A DNA stretch of 64,000 bases from DASTEQ01 sp040905185 (GTDB lineage Bacteria; Chloroflexota; Limnocylindria; QHBO01). The stretch spans positions 372,001 through 436,000 of the forward strand of contig JBBDRZ010000001.1 of NCBI GenBank assembly GCA_040905185.1. Direction: 5' to 3'. Position 1 is the stretch's first letter; each line of letters opens with the position of its first letter. Shown here in pieces: positions 22,665-31,189 of the stretch. Below the pieces are notes generated by a model that was given only the letters and a program-made list of their open reading frames with translations, was not told the origin of the DNA and searched no databases. The translations under genes and the position numbers were made by a program.

Positions 22665-23105
22665 TCACAGCTGGTCCCCGCCCTCGCCGCCCGCCGGCCG
22701 CGGCGGGCGGACCACCATGACGTTCGCCTTCGCATGCGTCGCGACGTGTTCCGAGATGGAACCTTGGAGGAGGCGGCCGATCGTGCTCAGGCCGCGGCTC
22801 CCGACCACAATCAGGTCGTAGCCGTGCTCCGCGGCGGTGCGCTCGATCTCGGTTGCGGGATCGCCGGTCGCACGGTGGAGCTGCGCCCGTGGTTTGATCG
22901 CGGCCAGCCGCTCGCTGGCCTGGAGGAGTTCCTGCTCGTGGACCGAGGCGTCGTCCCATGGGTCACCGCCGATTCGGCCGGGGTGCATCGGCACGACGCT
23001 GACGACGCCGATCTCGGCGCCGAGCTTCGTCGCGAGCTCCGCCGCGACCCCCAGCGCCGCCTCCGCCTGGGCCGTTCCGTCATAAGCAAGCAGGATCTTG
23101 TTCAT
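22665..23105 (-). CDS. Universal stress protein (UspA family)
   Basis: 146 aa from the ATG at 23105, with AGGAGG 7 bases upstream. MNKILLAYDGTAQAEAAL at the N-terminus, and the ATP-binding GSRGLSTIGRLLQGSISEH (G-x2-G-x9-GS), at residues 101-119. It binds ATP and responds to stress. It lies 19 bases after the ABC-YHS gene and is probably co-transcribed. Confidence 0.92.
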   Translation of the reverse strand: MNKILLAYDGTAQAEAALGVAAELATKLGAEIGVVSVVPMHPGRIGGDPWDDASVHEQELLQASERLAAIKPRAQLHRATGDPATEIERTAAEHGYDLIVVGSRGLSTIGRLLQGSISEHVATHAKANVMVVRPPRPAGGEGGDQL

Positions 23106-23124
23106 CGAATCATGCCTCCTATCC

Positions 23125-24054
23125 TCACGTGGATCCGCTGGAGGAGCCCTCATCAGCGGGTCGTGACGACGAACGCCCCGACGGAAGCGCTGTCGCCGTT
23201 CTGATGAACCCTGGAAGACCGTGACCGTCGGCCCGACCGTCGTGCGAGAGGCCGCCGAGGAACTCGTCGCGGCAGCCGCGCGAGCAGAAGTAGAAGCCCT
23301 CGCCGGCGTGCTGCGCGCCGACGGCGCGCTCGCGCTCCACCGCCATCCCGCATACCGGGTCGGTGGTCATGGTGACCATATCCTTGAAGGAGCCGTCTTC
23401 CAGCCATAGGACGCGATCTGCGATGTCACGGATGCGCTGGTCGTGGCTGACGATGACCACGCTGCGTCCCTGCTCCTTGGCGATGCGCCGCAGGAAGCGC
23501 ATGATCTCGTGCCCGATCTTGGAGTCCAGGTTGGCGGTCGGCTCGTCGGCCAGAATCAGGGTCGGGTCGTTGATCAGTGCCCGGGCGATTGCCACCCGCT
23601 GCTTCTCGCCTCCGGACAGCTTCTCGGGCAGGAACTCGAGGCGCTCACCGAGGCCCAATTCGGTCAGGAGCGCGGTCGCCCTGTCACGTGCCGCGCGCGC
23701 CTTCAACCCCGCCAGCTCGGCGACGAGCGCGACGTTCTCACGCACCGTCAACGCGGACAGCAGGTTGAAGTCCTGGAAGATGAAGCCGAATTGCCGGAGC
23801 CGGATGTCCGGCAGGCGGCCCTCCGACAGCGCGCTGAGCTCGGTTCCGTCAAGATGAATCGAGCCTGTGGTCGGCTTGAGGATGGCCCCCATCATCGACA
23901 GCAGCGTCGTCTTGCCGGAGCCTGACGGCCCCATGATCAGGATCACCTCGCCGGGTTCGACGGCCAGGCTGACCCCGCGGACGGCGGCGACTGCGGTGGC
24001 GCCCTCGCCGAAGCGCTTGGAGACGTCCCGCACGTCGAGCGTCAGGGTGGTCAT
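23125..24054 (-). CDS. ABC transporter ATPase (LolD/MacB type) fused to a C-terminal YHS domain
   Basis: 309 aa. Residues 1-228 are a complete ATPase: Walker A GPSGSGKTT near 43-51, Q-loop FIFQDFNLLSALT, signature LSGGEKQRVAIARAL, Walker B LILADEPTANLD, and VIVSHDQRI for the H-loop. This subgroup drives FtsX-type permeases. Residues 229-265 then add a YHS domain (TDPVCGMAV, then FYFCSRGCRDEFLG) with three metal cysteines, and a Ser/Arg-rich tail. The junction is in one open frame, with an internal Met at the boundary (MVTMTTDP). Copper binding by the tail could tune transport. ATG overlaps the permease stop. Confidence 0.9.
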   Translation of the reverse strand: MTTLTLDVRDVSKRFGEGATAVAAVRGVSLAVEPGEVILIMGPSGSGKTTLLSMMGAILKPTTGSIHLDGTELSALSEGRLPDIRLRQFGFIFQDFNLLSALTVRENVALVAELAGLKARAARDRATALLTELGLGERLEFLPEKLSGGEKQRVAIARALINDPTLILADEPTANLDSKIGHEIMRFLRRIAKEQGRSVVIVSHDQRIRDIADRVLWLEDGSFKDMVTMTTDPVCGMAVERERAVGAQHAGEGFYFCSRGCRDEFLGGLSHDGRADGHGLPGFIRTATALPSGRSSSRPADEGSSSGST

Positions 24055-25181
24055 GTTGCGGCTCCTTTTCGGAAGACGACCGCGGGGTCGAGTCCCGCGA
24101 TCTGGCGAATGGGCAGGATGGCGGCGAGGCTGGCGATGATGGCTGCCACGACACCGACCTTGGCGATCGACGACGCGGTCAGGGCGAGCTCGAGGCCAAG
24201 GCTGGTTTGAGCGATCGCGAAGGCGAGCAGCCCGGTGAAGCCGAGCCCGACTCCAAAGCCGATGGCGACGCTCAGGAATGCCTGGCCAAGGACCACCCCG
24301 TACAGATAGCGGTTCCGCGCGCCCAGCGCTTTGAGCGCGCCGTACTCTCGGCGCCGGGCCAGCGTCGCCACATAGACGGTCAACGCCACCACCACCAGGC
24401 CGACGACGAAGCCGACCACGTTCATGATCGAGATCACCTCGGCGCTCATGTCCATCACCAGCCGTCGCTCCTCGACCGAGAAGCTGGCGGCCGACTGGGC
24501 GGTCACGCCGAGGACCTGCCGTTGGATGGCGGCCGCGATCGCGTCCGGATCCGCGCCGGGAGTGACCCTGACGAGGACGAAGCTGACGAGGGGCGCACCG
24601 CCGCGCATCGCGGCGAAGTCGTCGAACGATACGAAAGCGACGGAGTTCACCAGGCTGGCGGTTCCCTCCGACAGGCCCACGACCCTCGCCTCGCGACCAA
24701 GGACGGTGACGCTGCCGCCAATGGACACACCCGCCCCATCGGCAAAGCCAGCGTCGACGATCACCTCCCCGGGCCCGGGCAGGTCCGACCCCTCGACCAC
24801 CTTCAGTGGCGCTCCCATCGCTGCGTCGGCCGGGAGACCAATGACATACGCCACCCCCCGCTCATCGCCAGCGGCGATGGTGTCGGTCGAATACAAGATC
24901 GGCGTCACGTCGGCGACGCCGTCCACCGCGCGCACCTCGTCGGTCACGTCCTCGGGCAGCCAGGACGCCACCATGTGCAGGTTGCGCACGCCCGACTGGC
25001 TGACCCACACGTCCGCCCTCGCCTCATCGATGTAGGTCGTCAGCTGATTGGCGACCCCAGCGAAGATGGCGTCGAGGGCCAGTGCCAGCGACAGGGCGAG
25101 GGCGACCCCACCCACCGAGGCCAGCAGCCGGACCCGGTTGCCACTCAGGTTGCGACGGGCCAAGAGCCACGTGGCGCTCAT
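24051..25181 (-). CDS. FtsX/MacB-type ABC permease (second)
   Basis: 376 aa from the ATG at 25181, which overlaps the previous stop (ATGA). N-terminal TM (MSATWLLARRNLSGNRVRLL), a periplasmic MacB-PCD-like domain at about 40-235, then three TM segments with RRREYGALKALGARNRYLYG, the FtsX coupling motif. The C-terminus is PIRQIAGLDPAVVFRKG, as in lipoprotein/macrolide-type mechanotransmission permeases. Confidence 0.9.
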   Translation of the reverse strand: MSATWLLARRNLSGNRVRLLASVGGVALALSLALALDAIFAGVANQLTTYIDEARADVWVSQSGVRNLHMVASWLPEDVTDEVRAVDGVADVTPILYSTDTIAAGDERGVAYVIGLPADAAMGAPLKVVEGSDLPGPGEVIVDAGFADGAGVSIGGSVTVLGREARVVGLSEGTASLVNSVAFVSFDDFAAMRGGAPLVSFVLVRVTPGADPDAIAAAIQRQVLGVTAQSAASFSVEERRLVMDMSAEVISIMNVVGFVVGLVVVALTVYVATLARRREYGALKALGARNRYLYGVVLGQAFLSVAIGFGVGLGFTGLLAFAIAQTSLGLELALTASSIAKVGVVAAIIASLAAILPIRQIAGLDPAVVFRKGAAT

Positions 25182-26275
25182 CCGCGGAAGACCTCCGCGG
25201 GCTCGAGGCGGGCGACGCTGCGGGCCGGAATGAGCGCCGCCAGCAACGCCATGAGCACGCTGCTGGCGAGTACTACGCCGACCACCATCGGCTCGATCTC
25301 GACCAGGAACTGTGGACGCCACGCCATCAGCGCCGCCCCGCCTCCGTAGGCAAGCACGACACCGACCACGGCTCCGACTGCCGCGGCAATGAGTGCCTGG
25401 GTGGCGACAATCCCGTACAACGTCCGATTGCGCGCGCCGATGGCCTTGACCGCGCCGTACTCGCGCCGCCGCTCGATCGTCGCGGTATAGATCACCAGTC
25501 CCACCACCAGGACCCCGACGAAGAAGGCGATCCCGACCATCAATCCAATCGGCGCGTCGTAGACCCGTGCCATCAGCTCGCGGTCATTGCGAATGACATC
25601 GGCCTTCAGCAGGACCTCGGTGCTGGCAATGTCCAGCCGGTCGCGCAGAGCCTCTGGGCTGACCCCTGCAGCGGGGGTCACGAGCAGGAAGCTCCGCAGG
25701 CCGGGAGCCCGCAGGAGGGACTCGAGGGTCGTGATCCGGGCGAAGGCGATCGAGCCGGCCCAGAAGGTCGTCTCATCGGACAGCCCGACCACCGTCGCCT
25801 GGCGGTCAAGCAGGCCGATCCGGTCGCCCACGGCAATCTGGTGCTGATTGGCCGTGGTCCGGTCGATGACCAGCTCATCGTCGGTCGCTGGTTCGCGGCC
25901 CTCGACCAGGCGCCACGGCCCGCCACCCGCGGCCGGGTCGTAGCCGATCAGGAAGAAGCCGTCCTTGCGCTCGTGGCGCTCGAAGATCACGAACTGGCTG
26001 ATCACCGGGATCACCTGTTCGACGTCGGCGGTCTGTCGAGCCGCCTGTTCGGCACCCGGCGGCAGGGCCGAGCTGGTGCCCAGGAAGTCTCGGATCCCCC
26101 GCTCGGCCACCACCACCGGGCCCGGCGTGTTGTCGAGGTAGGCCGATGCCTGGGCGTACACGCCCGACCGATAGCCGGACAGCAGCAGGATCATCCCGGT
26201 CGAGACCGCCACGCCCAGGACGCTCAGCGCGAAGCGCGTCCGGTCGCGAAACAGGTTGCGGCGCGCCAGCAGCAT
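25178..26275 (-). CDS. FtsX/MacB-type ABC permease (first)
   Basis: 365 aa. Same architecture as its neighbour: MLLARRNLFRDRTRFALSVL, periplasmic domain at about 45-230, ERRREYGAVKAIGARNRTLYG, and PARSVARLEPAEVFRG at the end. The pair probably forms a heterodimer with the ABC-YHS ATPase. Starts 3 bases after the HMA gene stop. MacB-type systems move lipoproteins, siderophores or peptides without crossing the membrane bilayer core; the copper context suggests extraction of metal-bound or damaged envelope components (inference). Confidence 0.9.
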   Translation of the reverse strand: MLLARRNLFRDRTRFALSVLGVAVSTGMILLLSGYRSGVYAQASAYLDNTPGPVVVAERGIRDFLGTSSALPPGAEQAARQTADVEQVIPVISQFVIFERHERKDGFFLIGYDPAAGGGPWRLVEGREPATDDELVIDRTTANQHQIAVGDRIGLLDRQATVVGLSDETTFWAGSIAFARITTLESLLRAPGLRSFLLVTPAAGVSPEALRDRLDIASTEVLLKADVIRNDRELMARVYDAPIGLMVGIAFFVGVLVVGLVIYTATIERRREYGAVKAIGARNRTLYGIVATQALIAAAVGAVVGVVLAYGGGAALMAWRPQFLVEIEPMVVGVVLASSVLMALLAALIPARSVARLEPAEVFRG

Positions 26276-26278
26276 GGT

Positions 26279-26509
26279 TCAGGCCTCCACCGCAGGCCCG
26301 GCCCGATACCCGGTCTGGTCGATGACCCGCGCCAGCCGCGTCGGATCGGTCTGGGCTGGGTCGAAGTCAACATAGGCCACCTCTGTCGCTGGATTGACGT
26401 AGACCCGCAGCACGCCCGGTGCGCGTCCCAGCTCACGCTCGATGGTTGTGGCGCCGCCGCCCCCACACCCAAGGCCGTAGATCGGAATCCGAAGCTCGTG
26501 CGCACGCAT
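26279..26509 (-). CDS. Small HMA-fold protein with a single metal-site cysteine
   Basis: 76 aa. The beta-alpha-beta-beta-alpha-beta HMA pattern is clear (IERELGRAPGVLRVYVNPATEVAYVDFDP), but the metal loop reads GLGCGGGG (Cys15) in place of GMxCxxC: only one cysteine. It may bind Cu(I) with a partner cysteine or as a dimer, or may have a changed role. First cistron of the FtsX-ABC operon; phased CTGAG repeats lie 34-49 bases upstream. Confidence 0.75.
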   Translation of the reverse strand: MRAHELRIPIYGLGCGGGGATTIERELGRAPGVLRVYVNPATEVAYVDFDPAQTDPTRLARVIDQTGYRAGPAVEA

Positions 26510-26542
26510 GGGCTGAGTGTGGCCTCTGCGGCTTAGCGCTCC

Positions 26543-26558
26543 CTGAGGTATCCCTGAG
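26543..26558 (-). promoter_or_regulatory. 11-bp-phased CTCAG repeats (site D) upstream of the HMA-FtsX-ABC operon
   Basis: Two strong repeats, CCCTGAG ending at 26547 and 26558 (CTGAG at 26543 and 26554), with degenerate flanks at the same phase: CTTAG at 26532 and GCGAG at 26565. In gene orientation the spacing to the start codon would place the pair over the promoter -35 region, typical of activation by OmpR-type regulators. Confidence 0.6.
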
Positions 26559-26611
26559 AAGAGGGCGAGAGCCGGGCCCAGAGCGGGCCCGGCTCCATCG
26601 GGTCAGGATCG

Positions 26612-26917
26612 TCAGTCGGCCGGATGGTGCTGTGCGTGCATCGTCTGCATGAGCTCGGGGTCGCAGGTCCCGTCCTCGCCCATCGCCTCGTGCATCGCCG
26701 TCACGTTGGGCATCTGGCCGCCCATCATGCCCTGGCCGCCCATCATGCCCTGGCCGCCCATCATGCCCTGGCCGCCCATTTCGCCGCATGTGCCGGACGT
26801 GGCGACAGGCGTGGGCCCAGACGTCGGGTCTTGTGCCAGCACCAGCCCCGCGGTGCCGATCAGTAGGACGCCGCCCAGGACAGCCCCGGCGAGCAGTTTT
26901 GTTTGCGTTGTGGTCAT
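26612..26917 (-). CDS. Exported Met-rich putative copper-binding protein
   Basis: 101 aa from the ATG at 26917 (AAAGGAT upstream). Signal peptide at 7-28 (GLVLAQ), then a Pro/Thr linker and three perfect GQGMMG-type hexapeptide units, followed by MHEAMGEDGTCDPELMQTMHAQHHPAD. About 15 Met and five His in 60 residues make a soft-metal sink like periplasmic CopK/CueP-type or Met-rich copper buffers, though without homology that I recognise. It is monocistronic between the FtsX operon and a SHOCT gene. Confidence 0.8.
   Translation of the reverse strand: MTTTQTKLLAGAVLGGVLLIGTAGLVLAQDPTSGPTPVATSGTCGEMGGQGMMGGQGMMGGQGMMGGQMPNVTAMHEAMGEDGTCDPELMQTMHAQHHPAD
26717..26770. repeat. Three perfect 18-bp tandem repeats inside the Met-rich gene
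   Basis: Unit GCCGCCCATCATGCCCTG at 26717, 26735 and 26753, with a partial fourth copy at 26771. Each unit encodes one six-residue block (GGQGMM in gene sense). The perfect identity, including third codon positions, points to recent slippage, so copy number may vary between strains. Confidence 0.9.
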
Positions 26918-26948
26918 CGGTCGATCCTTTCGAGTGCTCCGGCGCCGG

Positions 26949-27185
26949 TCAGCTGACTCCGAGCAGCCGCCGCGCCTGTTCGTATTCCTGTTCGGTGATG
27001 TCGCCGCGGGCAAATCGTGATTTGAGAATCTGCGCGGCGTCCTCGGCGGTGGAGCCGCGCCGGCCGTTCCCAGCGGATACCGCCGCCCAGACGAGAGTCG
27101 CGACGATCGCGACGCCGGCCACAAGCACCAGGATCATCCACAGGGAGCCGCCAAGGCCCATCGCCCATTCAGCGCCGTTCATCAT
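26949..27185 (-). CDS. SHOCT-domain small membrane protein
   Basis: 78 aa. One TM (about residues 14-36), then a SHOCT motif DAAQILKSRFARGDITEQEYEQARRLL. SHOCT short C-terminal domains have no known enzymatic role and are thought to mediate oligomerisation. A paralogue of the same size lies at 31944-32180. It is flanked by Met-rich and sensor-kinase genes. Confidence 0.85.
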   Translation of the reverse strand: MMNGAEWAMGLGGSLWMILVLVAGVAIVATLVWAAVSAGNGRRGSTAEDAAQILKSRFARGDITEQEYEQARRLLGVS

Positions 27186-27303
27186 CTCGTTGCCTCCGTT
27201 CAGTGCATCTCAGGTTTCAGGTTTCGTCGAAACGGAGGCTATCGGCGCCGTCTGAAGCCCCAATGCGGGCGCCGATCAAGATTCGATCAAGTCGCCGGAG
27301 TTC

Positions 27304-28410
27304 TCATTCGTGGAGGCGCGGCAGGGCAACACAGAACCGGGAGCCGTTGCCGGGCCCCTCGCTCTCGGCCCAAATCCGACCGCCCATTGCCTCGGTCAGA
27401 GCTCGGGCGATCGCCAGGCCGATCCCCGATCCGCCCAGCGCCCGGGCTCGCGACGGATCGACGCGGTAGAAGCGCTCGAACACGCGCTCGCGCTGCTCTT
27501 CGCTCAGGCCGACACCCTGATCCACCACGCTGATCACGACCTCGTCCCCCTCGGTCGTGGCCTGCAGCGCCACGGGCGCCCCGGCGGGCGAGTAGCGGAT
27601 GGCGTTGCTGACCAGGTTGTCAACCACCTGGGCGAGCCGCTCGGGGTCCGCTTGCACTGCGAGCTCGCCCGCTGGAGCCATCACCCGCAGCTCGCTGCCG
27701 TGCTCACGGGCGCGTGCCGCGAATCGCTCCCGGACCGCTTCCAGCATCGTCGGGATGTCGACCCTCGTCGGCGACAGCGGCAACTGCCGCGCCTCGGCGC
27801 GCCACAGTTGCTGGAGGTCGTCGACGAGATGCGAGAGCCGGGCCGTCTCGTGCCGCAGGAGCTGCCAGGTCGGTTCGTCAGCTTTGACCACGCCGTCCTG
27901 TAACCCCTCGAGGTAGCCGTCCAACGTCGCGAGCGGGGTGCGCAGCTCGTGGGCCACGTCGCCGACGAGCTGCAACCGGCGGCGCTCGGTCGACTCGAGC
28001 GAATCGGCCATCTGGTTGAACGACACGGCGAGCTCGCCGATTTCGTCCCCCGATGGGACCGGGACGCGTTCCGCGTATCGGCCTTCGGCGATGCGGCGGC
28101 TGGCGGCGGCCAGGCGGGCGATGGGGCGCGACAGGCGCGCGGTCAGGGCGACACTGATGACGACCGCGGCAACGACCGCGGCAACGGCGGCGACGAGCAG
28201 TGCGGACTGGACGGCGTCCTGGAACGCGGCCCGCACGAGGCCCGACATCATGTCGTCCATCCCCGGCATGGAGTGACCCATCGCCGCCTCGAAGGCTCCC
28301 GGCGCGACGAGGCCCACCGCGGCGAAGACGGTGGCCATCCCCACCGCGACGACGAAGAGGTGGCTGAGCAGGAGCCGATCGCGGAGGCGGAGGCGGAGGC
28401 GGCGGCGCAT
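27304..28410 (-). CDS. Sensor histidine kinase with Met/His-rich extracytoplasmic loop (HK2)
   Basis: 368 aa. TM1 at about 13-33, a short external loop containing MGHSMPGMDDMMSG (residues 44-57), TM2 at about 67-92, HAMP, then HisKA with VGDVAHELRTPL (phospho-His in HELRTP) and HATPase with NAIRYS and GGSGIGLAIA. The loop is only about 35 residues long and packed with Met, His and Asp, so copper or silver sensing is plausible, as in CusS. Starts 4 bases after the RR2 stop. Confidence 0.92.
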   Translation of the reverse strand: MRRRLRLRLRDRLLLSHLFVVAVGMATVFAAVGLVAPGAFEAAMGHSMPGMDDMMSGLVRAAFQDAVQSALLVAAVAAVVAAVVISVALTARLSRPIARLAAASRRIAEGRYAERVPVPSGDEIGELAVSFNQMADSLESTERRRLQLVGDVAHELRTPLATLDGYLEGLQDGVVKADEPTWQLLRHETARLSHLVDDLQQLWRAEARQLPLSPTRVDIPTMLEAVRERFAARAREHGSELRVMAPAGELAVQADPERLAQVVDNLVSNAIRYSPAGAPVALQATTEGDEVVISVVDQGVGLSEEQRERVFERFYRVDPSRARALGGSGIGLAIARALTEAMGGRIWAESEGPGNGSRFCVALPRLHE

Positions 28411-28413
28411 GGG

Positions 28414-29106
28414 TCAGGTCGCCTCCTTGAGGCGGTAGCCGACGCCCCGCACGGTCTCGACGTATGTCGGGCTGGATGCGTCATCGCCGAGCTTGCGCCG
28501 CAGGTTGGCGAGATGGACATCGACGACGTGCTCGTCGCCGACGTAGTCCATGCCCCACACTCGATCGAGCAGCTGCTGCCGCGTGTGGACCACGCCCGGC
28601 TCGCGGATGAGCGTCGCCAGCAGGTCGAATTCGAGCACCGTGAGCGACACCAGCGCCCCGCGCAGGGTCACGGACCGACGTCGCGGATCGACGCTGAGCT
28701 CGCCCACGCGCCAGGCATCGGTATCGGCCGGGAAGGCCATCCGTGGTCGGCGCATGAGCGCCCGCACCCGGGCGGCCAGCTCGCGAGGAGAGAACGGCTT
28801 GACCAGGTAGTCGTCGGCCCCCACTGACAAGCCGACGATACGGTCGATCTCCTCGGCGCGCGCCGTGAGCATGATGACGTAGGCGTCGGTCATGGCGCGG
28901 GCGCGGCGCAAGACCTCGAACCCATCAAGGCCAGGCAGCATGACGTCCAGCACCACCACGTCGGGAGCCCGCTCGCGGATGAGGTCCAGTCCGGTGGGGC
29001 CATCGGCTGCCGAGATCACCTCCATCCCCTCCCGCTCCAGGTAGCCGCGCACCAGCTCGACGATGGGTGCTTCGTCATCGACGACGAGGACCCGTGTGGT
29101 GCTCAT
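28414..29106 (-). CDS. OmpR-family response regulator (RR2)
   Basis: 230 aa from the ATG at 29106 overlapping the HK1 stop (ATGA). Receiver with DDE near residues 10-12, phospho-Asp in VVLDVMLPGLDG, and Lys in LVKPFSPREL; C-terminal winged helix of OmpR/PhoB type (VHLANLRRKLGDDASSPTYVETVRGVGYRLK). Together with HK2 it forms the second half of a four-gene signalling operon. A candidate reader of the CTCAG repeats. Confidence 0.93.
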   Translation of the reverse strand: MSTTRVLVVDDEAPIVELVRGYLEREGMEVISAADGPTGLDLIRERAPDVVVLDVMLPGLDGFEVLRRARAMTDAYVIMLTARAEEIDRIVGLSVGADDYLVKPFSPRELAARVRALMRRPRMAFPADTDAWRVGELSVDPRRRSVTLRGALVSLTVLEFDLLATLIREPGVVHTRQQLLDRVWGMDYVGDEHVVDVHLANLRRKLGDDASSPTYVETVRGVGYRLKEAT

Positions 29107-30509
29107 GGCATGCGGACCGGCAGCGTCACCACCGCGACCGCCCCGCCACCCTCGCGATCCGCGAGCTCGATCGTCCCGGCGTGTGACTCGACGATCCACC
29201 GCGCGATCGCCAGGCCCAGACCCGTGCCAGATGGACGCATCTCGCGGGCGCGGGCCCCGCGATAGAGTCGCTCGAAGAGCCGCTCCCGGTCCTGCTCATC
29301 GAGGCCGATACCGGTGTCTTCGATCCGCACCACGGCGCGCCCATTCCGCACCGCGAGTTCGGCCGATACGCTGCCTCCCGCCGGCGTGTAGCGCGCGGAG
29401 TTATCGAGGAGAATCCCGATCAGCTCATGGAGCCGATCGCGATCGCCGTCGACGATGGCGGGCTGCACGGCAGCCACGCTCATACGCACATCGGGCGCCG
29501 CCTCGCGCTGGCGGCGCACGGACTCCACCAGCAAGGCGTCGAGCTCAACCGGGCCGAACTCGAGGCGAATGCCGGACTCGGCCCGAGCCAGCGACAGCAG
29601 GTCGCCGATCAGCCGGCCCATGCGCTCGGCCTCGTCGCGCGCGTCGGCAAGGATCGCCTGTCGCTCCGCGACCGGCAGCCCCGAGCGCTGAGCCAGGTCC
29701 AGGTTGGCACGGATCGTCGTTAGCGGCGTCCGCAGTTGGTGCGAGGCATCCCCCAGGAACCGCTGGAGGGCCTGATGGTTCTGCTCGAGCGCCGCGAGCA
29801 TCTCGTTGAAGGCAACCGCCAACTCGCCGACCTCGTCCGCCGACGGGCCGGCCTCGACCCGTGCCGCGAAGTCCCCCGACAGCGAGATCGCCCGCGCCGT
29901 CTCGGTCACCTCGGCGACCGGTGCGAGGGCGCGGCGAGCCAGGATCAGCCCGCCGATGAGGGCCAGGCCGGATACCAGCAGGCCGCCCACGAGGAGCGCC
30001 CCGCTCACCGTGGCCAGCACATCGCGCAGGGGTCGGGTGGAATCGGCCCAGGCCACGTAGCCGCCGGTCTGCCCGCTCGGCAGCACGACCGGCTCCACGG
30101 TGAGCCTGACGATGTCGTCACCGGCCGCAAGCTCCCGCACCGCGTGCGCATGTCGGTCGGCCGCGGCACGATCGTCGGCGGTCACCGGCAACCCGATCGA
30201 ATCTGCCGGCGCCGAGTCGATCAGCACGCGTCCACGCGGGTCAAGGACGAGGACGCGGCCACCGGTCGCAGCAAACTGCTCGATGAGCCCCTCAGATGGC
30301 CGCAGCTGGCCCTCGGCGTCAACATCCTGCGCGAAGGCCCCCGCGGCGTGCTCCGCATTGGCGATCAGGGCCGTGTCGAACGCCCGCTCGAGCTCGTCGC
30401 GCAGCACGACGAAGACGCCGGTGCCAAAGGCGACGAGTGCCCCGGCGAGGAGCCCGGTGTAGATGAGCGCCAGCCGGGTCCGGATCGGCGGCCGCTGTGC
30501 GAGGAGCAT
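29103..30509 (-). CDS. Sensor histidine kinase (HK1)
   Basis: 468 aa. Two TMs (about 13-37 and 170-192) bracket a roughly 130-residue extracytoplasmic domain with no obvious metal cluster, then HAMP, HisKA with LGDASHQLRTPL (phospho-His in HQLRTP), and HATPase with DNSARYT and GTGLGLAIA. The HQ in place of HE at the phospho-accessor occurs in TcrY-type kinases. The ATG at 30509 overlaps the RR1 stop (TGATG); a GTG at 30512 is an alternative start. Confidence 0.92.
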   Translation of the reverse strand: MLLAQRPPIRTRLALIYTGLLAGALVAFGTGVFVVLRDELERAFDTALIANAEHAAGAFAQDVDAEGQLRPSEGLIEQFAATGGRVLVLDPRGRVLIDSAPADSIGLPVTADDRAAADRHAHAVRELAAGDDIVRLTVEPVVLPSGQTGGYVAWADSTRPLRDVLATVSGALLVGGLLVSGLALIGGLILARRALAPVAEVTETARAISLSGDFAARVEAGPSADEVGELAVAFNEMLAALEQNHQALQRFLGDASHQLRTPLTTIRANLDLAQRSGLPVAERQAILADARDEAERMGRLIGDLLSLARAESGIRLEFGPVELDALLVESVRRQREAAPDVRMSVAAVQPAIVDGDRDRLHELIGILLDNSARYTPAGGSVSAELAVRNGRAVVRIEDTGIGLDEQDRERLFERLYRGARAREMRPSGTGLGLAIARWIVESHAGTIELADREGGGAVAVVTLPVRMP

Positions 30510-31189
30510 CACTCCTTGAGGACGTAGCCGGCCCCACGGACCGTGTGGATGAGGCGCGACTCGCCGTCTGCCTCGAGCTTGTTGCGCAGATATCGGACGT
30601 AGACTTCCAGCACGTTCGACTCGCCCTCGAAGTCGTACGCCCAGACGTGCTCCATGATGACGTCGCGGGTCAGCACCTTGCGCGGGTGGCGGAGGAACAG
30701 CAGGAGCAGGTTGAACTCGGTGGTCGTCAGCTCGATGACTCGCTCCGCCCGGCGCGCCTCCCGGGCATCCACATCCAGCTCCAGGTCGGCGAAGCGGAGG
30801 ACCTCGCCGAGGGGACTCGTCCGACGCCGCAGGAGCGCATGGACGCGCGCGAGGAGCTCCTCGAAGCTGAACGGCTTTACGAGGTAGTCGTCGGCTCCCG
30901 TTTCCAGACCCTCAACCCGGTCGCTGAGCTCGTCGCGTGCCGTCAGCATCAGAATGGCGACCTGATCTCCCGCCGAGCGGAGTCGGCGCGTGACCTCGAG
31001 GCCGTCCATTCCGGGCAGCATGATGTCGAGAACGACCAGATCCGGCAGATGCTCGCGGGCCTTCTCGAGCCCCTCCTCGCCGCTCCCCGCCTCGACGACA
31101 CGATAGCCCTCGTAGGCGAGGCCACGGCGTACCACAGTCCGGATCTTCGGATCGTCGTCGACCACAAGGATGCGCGTCGCCTCGCTCAT
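30509..31189 (-). CDS. OmpR-family response regulator (RR1)
   Basis: 226 aa. Receiver with VVDDDPKI, phospho-Asp in VVLDIMLPGMDG, Lys in LVKPFSFEEL, and an OmpR-type winged helix ending LIHTVRGAGYVLKE. The ATG overlaps the stop of a 43-residue ORF (ATGA). As the first regulator of the operon that carries site E repeats, it is the best candidate for the protein that binds CTCAG-N6-CTCAG (inference). Confidence 0.94.
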   Translation of the reverse strand: MSEATRILVVDDDPKIRTVVRRGLAYEGYRVVEAGSGEEGLEKAREHLPDLVVLDIMLPGMDGLEVTRRLRSAGDQVAILMLTARDELSDRVEGLETGADDYLVKPFSFEELLARVHALLRRRTSPLGEVLRFADLELDVDAREARRAERVIELTTTEFNLLLLFLRHPRKVLTRDVIMEHVWAYDFEGESNVLEVYVRYLRNKLEADGESRLIHTVRGAGYVLKE

